From Bryobacterales bacterium (lineage in GTDB: Bacteria; Acidobacteriota; Terriglobia; Bryobacterales; Bryobacteraceae), in assembly GCA_947446025.1 (NCBI GenBank), contig CANFEY010000019.1, positions 1-64,000 of the forward strand: DNA of 64,000 bases. Reading direction: 5' to 3'. The notes under the pieces are model-generated. The model made no database searches. It had not been told where the DNA came from and saw only the letters and a program-made list of their open reading frames with translations. The translations under genes and the position numbers were made by a program. This document shows positions 1 to 8,001 of the stretch, piece after piece. Positions within the stretch are counted from its first letter, which is position 1; every line of letters starts with the position of its first letter.

Positions 1-121
1 CTACGCTCCCGCCACCCTCGCAAATCCTTCAAACTAAGGCCCATCCACCCTGTGGACTGGTCTACTTTCTCTCCGCCCCACTGGTCTAGTTTTACTCCGC
101 CCTTGACAAAGTGACTTCGAA

Positions 122-1678
122 ATGGCCGATTCCGTCCCCCAAGCCGCCCCCGAGTTAGCTACCGTAGTAGCCCAACTGGCGCAGGAACAAGCCAAGCGCA
201 AGTGGGCCGAAATGCGGGTGACGCAGCTGGAAGAAATGGTGCGCCTACTCCGGCTCAAGAAGTACGGTCCTCAGGGAGAGAACCTTGCCGCTTTCTATCT
301 GCCGCTCTTCGATGAAGAGCCCGGTGTTTCCCTCGACGAGGTAGCCGCCGAAGCGGCCCGCCCCGATCTGCCGGAGAAGCCCCTGCGCAAACGGAAGAAG
401 CATCCCGGCCGCCAGTCGCTGCCCGCCGATCTGCCGCGCGTTGAGCGGATCGTCGCTTGCCCAGCGGCGGAGTGCCAATGCGGGAAATGCGGGGCCGAAA
501 CGGTCGTCATCGGCTACGAAGAGAGTGAGCGGCTTGATGTGGAGCCGGCCAAGCTATTTGTCACCGTTACCCGCCGCGAGAAGAGGGCCTGCCGGAACTG
601 CAAACAGGCGGGCGTAGTGACCGCCCCGGTGCCGACTCCGATCATCGAGAAGGGTTTGGCGAGTGATCGGGTCGTAATCGATGCGGTAATTGCCAAGTAT
701 TGCGACCACCTCCCTTTATACCGGCAGAGCGCGATGTTCCTGCGCGACGCGGGCGTGGAAATCAGTCGGGTGACCATGAGCGGATGGATGATGCGGGTGG
801 GTGACTTACTTGCCCCGGTCGTCGCGGCGATGCGGCGGGAGATATTACAAGGAAGTTACATCCAGGCGGATGAAACTACGGTGCCGGTGCAACGACCGGG
901 GGTGAAAAAGGGGAAGAACCATCAGGCTTACTTATGGCAGTTCGGGAGCCCGGGCGAATATGGAGGGCGGGAGGGCCCCGTGGTATTTCGGTTTGCGCTG
1001 GGACGCGGCGGCCTGGTGCCTCGCGGGTTCTTGGGCGATTATGCGGGGCTACTGCAGACCGACGGCTACGCGGGATACAACCACGTTGGCGAGGTGGGTA
1101 TGGTGCATGCGGGCTGTTGGGCGCATGTGCGGCGTTACTTTATCGAGGCGTTGAAGGTGCGCCCAGAGGATCAGTTAGCGGCGGAGTTTGTGCGTCGGAT
1201 CGACGAGCTATTTGCGGTGGACCGGGAGGCGCGAGCGGGCGGGTTAACGCTGTCGGAGCGGGCAGAGTTGCGTCGGGAGAAATCGGCGAAGAAAGTGGCG
1301 GACATACGGGAGCGCTTGGAGGCGGAGCGTTATCGGGTGTTGCCGAAGAGTAAGTTGGGGGAGGGGGTGGGGTATGCGTTGGGACAGTGGGCGCGACTGA
1401 CCCCGTTTTTGGATTATGCGGAGCTGGAGTTATCGAACAACTTGGCGGAGAATTCAATGCGACCGACTGTGTTGGGGAGGAAGAACTGGATCCACGTGGG
1501 TAGCGTGAGCGCGGGGCCGAAGGTGGCCGCGATCTTGTCGGTGGTGGAGAGCTGCCGGAGGATGGGGATTCCGGTGCGGCAATATCTGCTCAGCGTGCTG
1601 CCCGGGATGGGGGACCGAAAGGTGAGCGAAGTGGATGAGTTGACCCCGTCGGCTTGGTTGCGGCGGCAAAAGGCCTAG
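122..1678 (+). CDS. tnpC: IS66-family transposase (TnpC, DDE type)
   Basis: This 518-residue protein catalyses transposition of an IS66-type element. The N-terminus (about residues 15-55) is a charged helical stretch like the IS66 leucine-zipper segment. A zinc-finger-like segment follows at about 115-165 (CQCGKCG, later CRNC). The catalytic part shows IQADET and LQTDGY for the two Asp residues and SNNLAENSMRP near the C-terminus for the Glu, so the DDE triad looks intact. The length is normal for the family. The accessory tnpA and tnpB genes of classical IS66 are absent, as in the single-gene subgroup, unless they lie before the window. The stop overlaps the stop of the convergent membrane-protein gene. 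Confidence 0.93.
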   Translation: MADSVPQAAPELATVVAQLAQEQAKRKWAEMRVTQLEEMVRLLRLKKYGPQGENLAAFYLPLFDEEPGVSLDEVAAEAARPDLPEKPLRKRKKHPGRQSLPADLPRVERIVACPAAECQCGKCGAETVVIGYEESERLDVEPAKLFVTVTRREKRACRNCKQAGVVTAPVPTPIIEKGLASDRVVIDAVIAKYCDHLPLYRQSAMFLRDAGVEISRVTMSGWMMRVGDLLAPVVAAMRREILQGSYIQADETTVPVQRPGVKKGKNHQAYLWQFGSPGEYGGREGPVVFRFALGRGGLVPRGFLGDYAGLLQTDGYAGYNHVGEVGMVHAGCWAHVRRYFIEALKVRPEDQLAAEFVRRIDELFAVDREARAGGLTLSERAELRREKSAKKVADIRERLEAERYRVLPKSKLGEGVGYALGQWARLTPFLDYAELELSNNLAENSMRPTVLGRKNWIHVGSVSAGPKVAAILSVVESCRRMGIPVRQYLLSVLPGMGDRKVSEVDELTPSAWLRRQKA

Positions 1679-2757
1679 CCGGGTTTAAGGACATTCGCAA
1701 GGCTGGGGTTGGCCGAACGCTTACGAATGACCAGGGAAACAATGGGAATGGACAGGCTGATCCCATCGCCGAAGAAATAGGGCAGCGGGGTGAGCGAGAT
1801 CGCCAAGACAGCGCGCATCAGCTTGTCCGTACAAGAGTTCACCAGCAACACAAATACCAGCAAGAGCAAAATCTGATCGCCGAGCCCGGAATGATAGCTC
1901 ACCAGCAAGCCGCACAGCAGGCTGATCGCGAACAATAACTCGTAGTTCTGGGCCCGGAAACAGATCCACAAAAACGCGCCGATGACCAGCACAACCAGGG
2001 CTGTCTCGGCTGGCAAACTCGCTCCCAGCGTGGATGCCAGGCCATGCAGATTGGGCATCATGTCGGTGGCGAAGTTGATCCAGGGATCGCCCAGAGTTTG
2101 CACATACCGGCCAGTGGAGTTCGTCCCGGCGAATGCCAGGCCCAGCAGGAAGAGCACCAACGTACCGGTCGTGCCGCCTGCCAGGATGCGCCACCGCCGC
2201 TTGATCAGCAGCATGACCGGGACCAGCAGGAAAAGGTGAAACTTGATCGCACACATCGCCAGCAGCAGTCCAGCCAGGAAGTCCCGCCCTTTCCTCATTT
2301 GCAGGATCGCAGCACCGGCGAAGAGCAGCAGCAGCGGCGTGTCTTGCCCCTGGGGAATGAACGCGGCCACAGGGATAAAAAACGACGCATACAGCGGCAG
2401 CGCGGCGCAGTCCGCCTGGAAACGGATCACAAACCACAGAACGCAAGCCAGACACGTGAAGCAGAACAGCGGCCAGGCGATTCCATAGGGCAGCCAGGAA
2501 ATCGGTTTGAGAAGGACAGCATAGAAGGGAGCCCGCGTGTACGTCACGCTCTCCATCGTCACGCCCAGCGTTGCTTGGATGGACGCTTGGTTCGCGGCAC
2601 GCGAATAGAGATCGGGAGTTCCCGCTAGACCGGCTCCGGCATAGAGGGCGGCAAAGTCATTTTGCCCCCGGCTGATTCTGTCCCATTGAAGGCTGGTGAG
2701 GAAGGCGAGCAGCGCCAGTCCAATCGCCACGGGGAACCAATCGAGCAGACTTCTCAT
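1675..2757 (-). CDS. GT87/DUF2029-like polytopic membrane glycosyltransferase
   Basis: This 360-residue, very hydrophobic protein has about nine to ten predicted membrane helices. An early extracytoplasmic loop holds an Asp (GQNDFAALYAGAG), followed by a conserved-looking LYS, as in the GT87 (polyprenyl-phosphate-mannose-dependent mannosyltransferase, DUF2029) family. Such enzymes transfer a sugar from a lipid carrier at the membrane; the substrate cannot be told from sequence. It starts 33 nt downstream of csm5 on the same strand and may be co-transcribed. Its last codons abut the convergent IS66 transposase stop, and the protein is slightly short for the family, so the 3' end may have been altered by the insertion. 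Confidence 0.7.
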   Translation of the reverse strand: MRSLLDWFPVAIGLALLAFLTSLQWDRISRGQNDFAALYAGAGLAGTPDLYSRAANQASIQATLGVTMESVTYTRAPFYAVLLKPISWLPYGIAWPLFCFTCLACVLWFVIRFQADCAALPLYASFFIPVAAFIPQGQDTPLLLLFAGAAILQMRKGRDFLAGLLLAMCAIKFHLFLLVPVMLLIKRRWRILAGGTTGTLVLFLLGLAFAGTNSTGRYVQTLGDPWINFATDMMPNLHGLASTLGASLPAETALVVLVIGAFLWICFRAQNYELLFAISLLCGLLVSYHSGLGDQILLLLVFVLLVNSCTDKLMRAVLAISLTPLPYFFGDGISLSIPIVSLVIRKRSANPSLANVLKPG

Positions 2758-2790
2758 CTAAAGAGAAATCGGCCCTGCCGCTGCGAGGCA

Positions 2791-3915
2791 TTAGGGCTGA
2801 ACTTGCAGCAACACAAATCCGGCCAGCTGGGCGGCTTTCCCGTCCTGAAAAATGATCCGCCGCGTCTTGGGGAACGGAAGTCCCGTGCGTAGCGCCTTTT
2901 CAAAGAAAGCCACGCGCTTGGCCAGCGTCCGGAAATCCGGGGCAGAGGTGTCTGACACCGAATTCTTCGACAACACCCCGCCGCCCCAGCCTATGGAGAG
3001 TATACAAGCATCATTCCGCGACATGAGTTCCGTGAGCTTCGCTTCCAGCCCGTCAATGGTCGCGGCCAGCGGAGCCAAGCCTGTCCACTCCGCATACAGC
3101 TTGTGCTGAGCCAACTGCGCCGAGGCGAACCGGTTTGCGGCATGGAACATCTTCGCGCGGTCGCGTTGCGAGGATTCGCTCCACACGCCTTCAAAGCGAG
3201 TGCCGGGAGAAGCCATCTCGGCGAATGTCGGCGTGCTGTCGTCGATGCGTCTCGCCTCAGCAGTACCGCGCGCCGACTTCCAACCCAACTCGTATTTGCC
3301 CTCGCCCTTTGCGATCAGCGTCGAGGTGCGGAGCATGTAAACTTTCATGCCGGTGTGCGGGATGCTGCCCGAATCGCCGGCCGCAACACGCCGCATCAGA
3401 CTCTTGCCCGCCCCGCCCAGCACTGCTTCTTCAGCCTTGAGAGCAGGATTGCGCGGGATCCGTTTGCCTTCGGCCTCGTCCGCCTCGATGCGCTTCACCA
3501 GGTCGCCCATGGTAGCTTCGCTCCAGCGGTCGAACACCGCCGCCGTGCGTAACGCACCCTTAATCGACGTGGCGGGAAGGTAAGCTCCACCAGTGGCCAA
3601 CGTGGCGAACGTCGGGATAAACAAACCCGCCGCCGGCATCTTCTCAATCACCGGCACCGCGCTGGCGTGCTCAAACGGAATGCGCCGCCCCGCGTAGTTC
3701 TGCGCGAATCCGCCCCACGAAGCAAAGTCCAATTTCTCAGCCCGCTTCAACTGCGCCAGGTACCCCTCAAAGCGCGGACCGTTGGCCAGCAAGCGTAGGA
3801 TGCGCCGCTGATCCAGCACGTTGACGTGATCCTTCCACACCATATAATCGATGGGCGAAAGCTTGCTGCCATCGCCGACCAGCGTCGGCGTCAAACAGGT
3901 GACGCGGTACTTCAT
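2791..3915 (-). CDS. csm5: Type III-A CRISPR RAMP protein Csm5
   Basis: This 374-residue RAMP subunit caps the 3' end of crRNA in the Csm interference complex. The N-terminus shows the Csm5 pattern of a first beta strand followed by TPTLVGDGSKLSPIDYMV, comparable to the usual TPLHIGSG-KLSP-DY signature. A mid-protein LPATSIKGALRTA is the RAMP glycine loop (usual form IPGSSIKGALR). The start codon overlaps the csm4 stop by 4 nt, implying translational coupling. It is the last csm gene of the operon and the order csm1-2-3-4-5 is canonical. Nothing indicates truncation. Confidence 0.9.
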   Translation of the reverse strand: MKYRVTCLTPTLVGDGSKLSPIDYMVWKDHVNVLDQRRILRLLANGPRFEGYLAQLKRAEKLDFASWGGFAQNYAGRRIPFEHASAVPVIEKMPAAGLFIPTFATLATGGAYLPATSIKGALRTAAVFDRWSEATMGDLVKRIEADEAEGKRIPRNPALKAEEAVLGGAGKSLMRRVAAGDSGSIPHTGMKVYMLRTSTLIAKGEGKYELGWKSARGTAEARRIDDSTPTFAEMASPGTRFEGVWSESSQRDRAKMFHAANRFASAQLAQHKLYAEWTGLAPLAATIDGLEAKLTELMSRNDACILSIGWGGGVLSKNSVSDTSAPDFRTLAKRVAFFEKALRTGLPFPKTRRIIFQDGKAAQLAGFVLLQVQP

Positions 3916-4916
3916 GCCGTCACCTTCACAGGAATCGGAATCGTGAGCGCGAACCCCGCCCGATACACCGGATGCGCAAACCCGTCCGGCGCAACATCCG
4001 CCGCGCTTCCCCGCGGAGCCGAAGCAGCCACCAACACCGACCCTTCCGCCACCATCCGCGTCAGCTTCTTGCTGTCACCCCACCCCGCGCTACTCTCCAC
4101 GCGCCCGCCACGAGTAGTCAGAAGGTAATCCCCCCGCTCCCAGTCAATCGCATCCGACTCCGCCGGCGAGTAAACACTCAAGAGCCAATAGCCCCATGCG
4201 TCAGCTTGGGGCCTAGAAATCACCAACCCCGGCAACTCGCCCGCCGTAATCTCCGGCATCTCCGACCGCCCCCACCCCCGAGACCGCTCTCCGCCCATTC
4301 CAGAATCCGCCAACAATCGGAACGCAGCCGTAAGCGGCCCAGTCCAGCGATCCCGAGCCGAATCATCCGCAAACTCCGCCACAGTCCACAACCCGCAGTC
4401 CTGCGTGAATTCCAAACAAGCCGTCGAGTGCGGAGTAACGCTGGCACCATCCCGATCCACTGCCGCGCTAGACCGCACAGCCACGCGGAACGGCCCCGGC
4501 ACCGACGGATTACGCGAAGGCACCAAGCATTCGCTCTCCGCATCCACAACCCAAGCACCCTCCGACAACGTGCGCCCCGCAGCCAAAGTTTCCACTACGC
4601 TCACAGGCACAAACCGCGCACCCTTCCAGCGAACCTTTGAGGATGCCTGCGGTGGCCACAAATTCCGCGGAGGTGCCACCAACAGCGTATCGCCCTGATA
4701 CGGGAAGCACGACCCAAAGCGCACAGCAGGCTCCACCGCCCGCGCCGTAGCGTCCAGCCAGTCGTCCAGCGACCCCAACTGCGCCATCGCGCTGGACACA
4801 GCCGAATACAGCGAGTCGCTGTGAAACACGCGATCCACGCGATCCCGCACACCGGAATCCGGACCAATGCGCCACGGACCCGTAGGCCGCAACTTGATGA
4901 TGAGTCCCTGAGACAT
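3912..4916 (-). CDS. csm4: Type III-A CRISPR RAMP protein Csm4
   Basis: This 334-residue Cas5-like RAMP protein binds the 5' handle of crRNA and contacts Cas10 in the Csm complex. Recognisable parts are the N-terminal strand with PTGPWRIG, the FHSDSLYSAVSSAM segment typical of Csm4 (target-RNA and Cas10 contact region) and a late GGERSRGWGR glycine-rich RAMP loop. It overlaps csm5 by 4 nt but is separated from csm3 by about 56 nt that hold a small palindromic repeat. Length is normal for the family. Confidence 0.9.
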   Translation of the reverse strand: MSQGLIIKLRPTGPWRIGPDSGVRDRVDRVFHSDSLYSAVSSAMAQLGSLDDWLDATARAVEPAVRFGSCFPYQGDTLLVAPPRNLWPPQASSKVRWKGARFVPVSVVETLAAGRTLSEGAWVVDAESECLVPSRNPSVPGPFRVAVRSSAAVDRDGASVTPHSTACLEFTQDCGLWTVAEFADDSARDRWTGPLTAAFRLLADSGMGGERSRGWGRSEMPEITAGELPGLVISRPQADAWGYWLLSVYSPAESDAIDWERGDYLLTTRGGRVESSAGWGDSKKLTRMVAEGSVLVAASAPRGSAADVAPDGFAHPVYRAGFALTIPIPVKVTA

Positions 4917-4926
4917 TCTTTGGACG

Positions 4927-4943
4927 GCAGGCTTCCAGCCTGC
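4927..4943. repeat. Short palindrome between csm3 and csm4
   Basis: A GCAGGCT / AGCCTGC inverted repeat with a 3-nt loop sits in the only sizeable gap inside the csm operon. A second imperfect GGCGG/CCGCC pairing follows at about 4944-4963 and then a run of pyrimidines. It resembles a REP-like palindromic unit. It could also act as a processing or attenuation hairpin between csm3 and csm4. Confidence 0.5.
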
Positions 4944-4972
4944 GGCGGACCTCAGGCCCGCCCTCCCTTTTT

Positions 4973-5806
4973 CTAGCTCAGCTTCTCGCCGAACGAAGCA
5001 TCATTCACCAGCGACTGCACCGCCGCTAGATCCGCGCCCGAAGCCAGTTCCGCTTCCGCCGCGCCCGTCGAGTAGAACGCCTCGCCGCGCCACGTAAGGC
5101 CCAGGTTCGCGAAGCGCACACGCCCGCTACCGCGCGATCCGCCGCCGCCCAGCGCGTCATCTTCCAGCAGCCGCAACCCGCCGATCAGCCGCCCAACCAG
5201 AGCCTTGTCTTCCTCGCACAACACGTCCAGCACCATGCGCACACGGAACCGCGCCCCCGCCGGCACACGTTCCAGCGTCCGGGGATTCGCCTGCGACGTG
5301 ATGCGGTCAATCGCGTTCTCGCTCTTGACCTCAGTGATCTCGTCGTCCAGATTCTCGCGCATCTGTGCCGTGATGCTTTCCTGATCCAGCGGCGCATCGT
5401 ATACGGCCAAGCGTGCAGGACTCGCCGAACGCGCGTCCAGAGCCTCGCCCTCCACGCGCTCCATGCGTCCCGGATTGCGCCCAAACAGCAGGCAGATTTC
5501 GTCGTCCGGACGGTCGCTCTGATGGATGCGGACTTCCTGCCCGCGCCGCTTCGACAAGTAAACCAGTTCAGACGGAGACGTCAGCCCCATCGCCGTCTCC
5601 AGCAGCGACCGCAGCCGCCCGCGCAGCGAACTGCCCGGAATGTACGGCAGCCCGAAGGCGTCCTTCACCACCGGATTATCCGCGCCGCCGATCTCGAGCG
5701 ATCCCTTGCCCGCACCGATGTGCAGGCCCGTTTCGCAGTGCAGGTCACCGGCCAGAATCAGCTTGCCAATCAATTTCAATTTCGTTTGAGCAGTATGTTG
5801 GCTCAT
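4973..5806 (-). CDS. csm3: Type III-A CRISPR RAMP protein Csm3 (target-RNA nuclease backbone)
   Basis: This 277-residue protein forms the helical backbone of the Csm complex and cuts target RNA every 6 nt. I chose the ATG at 5806 (MSQHTAQ) because it follows the csm2 stop by 10 nt; the upstream in-frame ATG at 5845 lies inside csm2. ETGLHIG contains the conserved His, and IGGADNPV contains the Asp (residue 43) that aligns with catalytic Asp33 of Streptococcus thermophilus Csm3, so RNase activity is probably retained. LPYIPGSSLRGRLRSLLE and IDRITSQANPRTLER are further hallmark Csm3 segments, and GGGGSRGSGRV is the C-terminal glycine loop. Confidence 0.93.
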   Translation of the reverse strand: MSQHTAQTKLKLIGKLILAGDLHCETGLHIGAGKGSLEIGGADNPVVKDAFGLPYIPGSSLRGRLRSLLETAMGLTSPSELVYLSKRRGQEVRIHQSDRPDDEICLLFGRNPGRMERVEGEALDARSASPARLAVYDAPLDQESITAQMRENLDDEITEVKSENAIDRITSQANPRTLERVPAGARFRVRMVLDVLCEEDKALVGRLIGGLRLLEDDALGGGGSRGSGRVRFANLGLTWRGEAFYSTGAAEAELASGADLAAVQSLVNDASFGEKLS

Positions 5807-5816
5807 ATAGTCTCGC

Positions 5817-6530
5817 TTATTCGTTGTAAGCCACGATGGCTTCAAACAGATCCTTAAATCTCTCGTATCCTTGTGCGTTATTCTTGCGCGTCACCGCCAG
5901 CAGCAGCCGCTCCAGCCCATCCAAACTCCGCAGCGAATGCCGCGCAATGGTGTAGGCCAAGCGAGCCCGCAACATCACGAACTGATGCTGCCGGTCGCTC
6001 TCCGGAGCCCGCACCGCGCGCCGCACCGCGTTGAACAAACGCCGCAACTGGCTCTTGGTGCCGCTATCCATATCCCGCATGCGCGCCACCACCGCGTGCG
6101 CCTGATTGTCCAGATAGAGACTGTCGCTGATGAGCTTCTCGATGTCGATGTCCATCATCGACTCAAACGGCCGCCCGCCGCGATCACCGCCGCGATCACC
6201 ACCGGGACGCCCGCCTTCGCGACGTTCCCCGCCACCCGGCCGAGGACCACGATCCCCCGCCGGACGCCCGCCACCCTCCGGACGCGGACCCCGCTCGGGA
6301 CGCGGGCCACGCTCCGGCCGGCCCTCGCGCTTTTCACCACGCGGTTCCCGCACCTGAGGTTGGTTCTCCTTCGGCGGACGGCCTTCGCGCAAAGCCTGAT
6401 TCAGCTTCGCCGCCATATCCGCAACCGCCGGAGTGGATGACTGCTCCACCGCCGGAGTTGCTACAGGTTCCGCCGCAGCTTCCGCCGCTGGTTCCGGATT
6501 GGGAGTAATGCTCTCTTGATTCTCTTCCAT
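5817..6530 (-). CDS. csm2: Csm2 with a long disordered Arg/Gly-rich N-terminal extension
   Basis: This is the small helical subunit of the type III-A complex, here 237 residues against the usual 120-160. The Csm2 core is residues about 122-237, with a helical segment containing LRRLFNAVRR, then MLRARLAYTIARH and the signature-like FEAIVAYNE end. Residues 1-60 are Ala/Glu/Pro-rich. Residues 61-120 are a low-complexity tract built from RPERGP, RPEGG and GGDRGG units, resembling RGG-type RNA-binding disorder. The start is well supported: GAGGAG lies 7 nt before the ATG at 6530 and 20 nt behind the cas10 stop, so the extension is very likely translated. An internal ATG at 6158 would give a core-only protein but lacks comparable support. 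Confidence 0.88.
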   Translation of the reverse strand: MEENQESITPNPEPAAEAAAEPVATPAVEQSSTPAVADMAAKLNQALREGRPPKENQPQVREPRGEKREGRPERGPRPERGPRPEGGGRPAGDRGPRPGGGERREGGRPGGDRGGDRGGRPFESMMDIDIEKLISDSLYLDNQAHAVVARMRDMDSGTKSQLRRLFNAVRRAVRAPESDRQHQFVMLRARLAYTIARHSLRSLDGLERLLLAVTRKNNAQGYERFKDLFEAIVAYNE

Positions 6531-6549
6531 ACAAACTCCTCGCCTTACT

Positions 6550-7986
6550 TCAGGCTTGAGCGGCTGACAGCCTCGCCCATTCTAGCGCCACGCGCCCCGC
6601 CGGCCGCAGCTTCACGGTAATCGCGCTACGCCCGATCAAATCCGCAATCAGCGCCGCGCGCGCCTTCTGATATTCCTGCCGTCCCTTGTTGCCCGGACGC
6701 GCCGCATTCAAAATCCGCCGGATTCGCCGATGATAGCGCCACGGCCTCTCGCCACCCATCTTGCGCGCCTGCCGCTTCGACACCCGCGACTGCGTCTCGC
6801 GATAAATGCCGCACAAGTCGCGCAAGTACTGCGGCGAGCAACCGAACTCCGTCACCATCTTCGACAACGAATCTTTCAACGTCGCGGCTTCCGCGAACTG
6901 CTTCCATTCCAGCGTCCGCCCCAGCAGCCAGATGCAGTCTTTACTGGCCGACTTCGCCGCCTCCAGCCGCTGCCCCGCTTCCTCGAACACCGCGCCCAGC
7001 GACGCATCCACCGCCGGAGCCATCGCCAGCGCCATCGTGATCGTCTTGCCTTCCAGGCCGTCCAAGTCTTTTAGGTTCGTCTCCGCGAAGCGGTGGAACA
7101 AGCGCTGCACCTCGCCTGCCAGCCCGATCAGCGCATCCCACGATCCGTACACCGCGAAGTCGTCTCCGCCCGAATACATCACCGTAACCTTGCGCCAGAA
7201 CTCCGGCATGCTGCACAACACTTCCAGCTCACCCGCGAAAAACTGCTTGTACATCACCGACAACGAGATGTGTTCCTCAATCGAAGCCGCGCGCTGCATG
7301 CGGATCGCGAAGTTGTCTACGTCGCCCCGTAACACGCCCCAAGTTTCCACTCCACCCGCGCGCCCCGCAAGTACCGCCGTCGAGGCAGGCTCGGTGCCGT
7401 CTTCGCTGGGAGCCGTGTGCCGCGCAAACGGGATCGAATCCAGCCCCGCCAGTGTCCACGAATGTTTCCCCGCCGACGTAGTCACCCGCCCCGGCGTCTC
7501 AGCCGACCAGCAAACCGTCTCCGCGTCACGCAACGGAAACCCAAGTTCGGTAACGAAATATTCTTCCGCCGAAGCATCCGCCACAGTCACGGAAGCGTCA
7601 AACCCCGGCGCGCCCCGCCGCCGCTCTAGACCTTCATTGAGACGCTTGCGGACGTCAGTCCAATCGCCCAGATTCTCCGTGGAACTCCAGATCAGCTTCA
7701 ACGCGTTGCCGCTCAACTGCCCGATCTCCGCCGCCGCCGCAGCCAGGAACGCATCCGCCGCCTCGCGCGACTCAATCGGCAGCAGCATCAGAAACCGCCC
7801 ACCACCGCTCGATCCCAGCAGAATCTTCGCGAGCCCCAGCTCACTCAGCAGTGCGCGGGGCAGCACTTCGCTCAACAGACTAATCCAATGCGACCGCCCC
7901 GTAAACACCGCATCGGCGTCACGTGTGGCGGGAGCCAAGAGACAATCGTCCACTCCCAGGAGCTTACCTTCAAGAAAAATCTGCAT
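6550..7986 (-). CDS. csm1: Cas10/Csm1 lacking the HD domain, GGDD cyclase motif intact
   Basis: This large subunit of the type III-A complex is only 478 residues, whereas most Csm1 proteins are 700-850. The protein begins directly in the first Palm domain (GRSHWISLLSEVLPR, then SSGGGRFLMLLP), so the usual N-terminal HD DNase domain is missing. No CxxC zinc-finger pairs are seen between the Palms. The second Palm has GDVDNF at about residue 221 and SGGDDF with GGDD at residues 273-276, the cyclic-oligoadenylate synthase site, which looks intact. A helical Csm1-type C-terminal domain follows. The start lies only 15 nt from the stop of cobA-hemD, leaving no room for a lost HD domain upstream or for a normal promoter. 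Confidence 0.9.
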   Translation of the reverse strand: MQIFLEGKLLGVDDCLLAPATRDADAVFTGRSHWISLLSEVLPRALLSELGLAKILLGSSGGGRFLMLLPIESREAADAFLAAAAAEIGQLSGNALKLIWSSTENLGDWTDVRKRLNEGLERRRGAPGFDASVTVADASAEEYFVTELGFPLRDAETVCWSAETPGRVTTSAGKHSWTLAGLDSIPFARHTAPSEDGTEPASTAVLAGRAGGVETWGVLRGDVDNFAIRMQRAASIEEHISLSVMYKQFFAGELEVLCSMPEFWRKVTVMYSGGDDFAVYGSWDALIGLAGEVQRLFHRFAETNLKDLDGLEGKTITMALAMAPAVDASLGAVFEEAGQRLEAAKSASKDCIWLLGRTLEWKQFAEAATLKDSLSKMVTEFGCSPQYLRDLCGIYRETQSRVSKRQARKMGGERPWRYHRRIRRILNAARPGNKGRQEYQKARAALIADLIGRSAITVKLRPAGRVALEWARLSAAQA

Positions 7987-8001
7987 GTGCGGGCGAAACC
8001 A

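Noticed and set aside
5680-5720. Csm3 catalytic site loss (Lys at a position where some Csm3 proteins have Asp in HIGGSD)
   Set aside because: The catalytic Asp33 of characterised Csm3 is the one in IGAID, which is conserved here as IGGAD; the other position is not the active residue.
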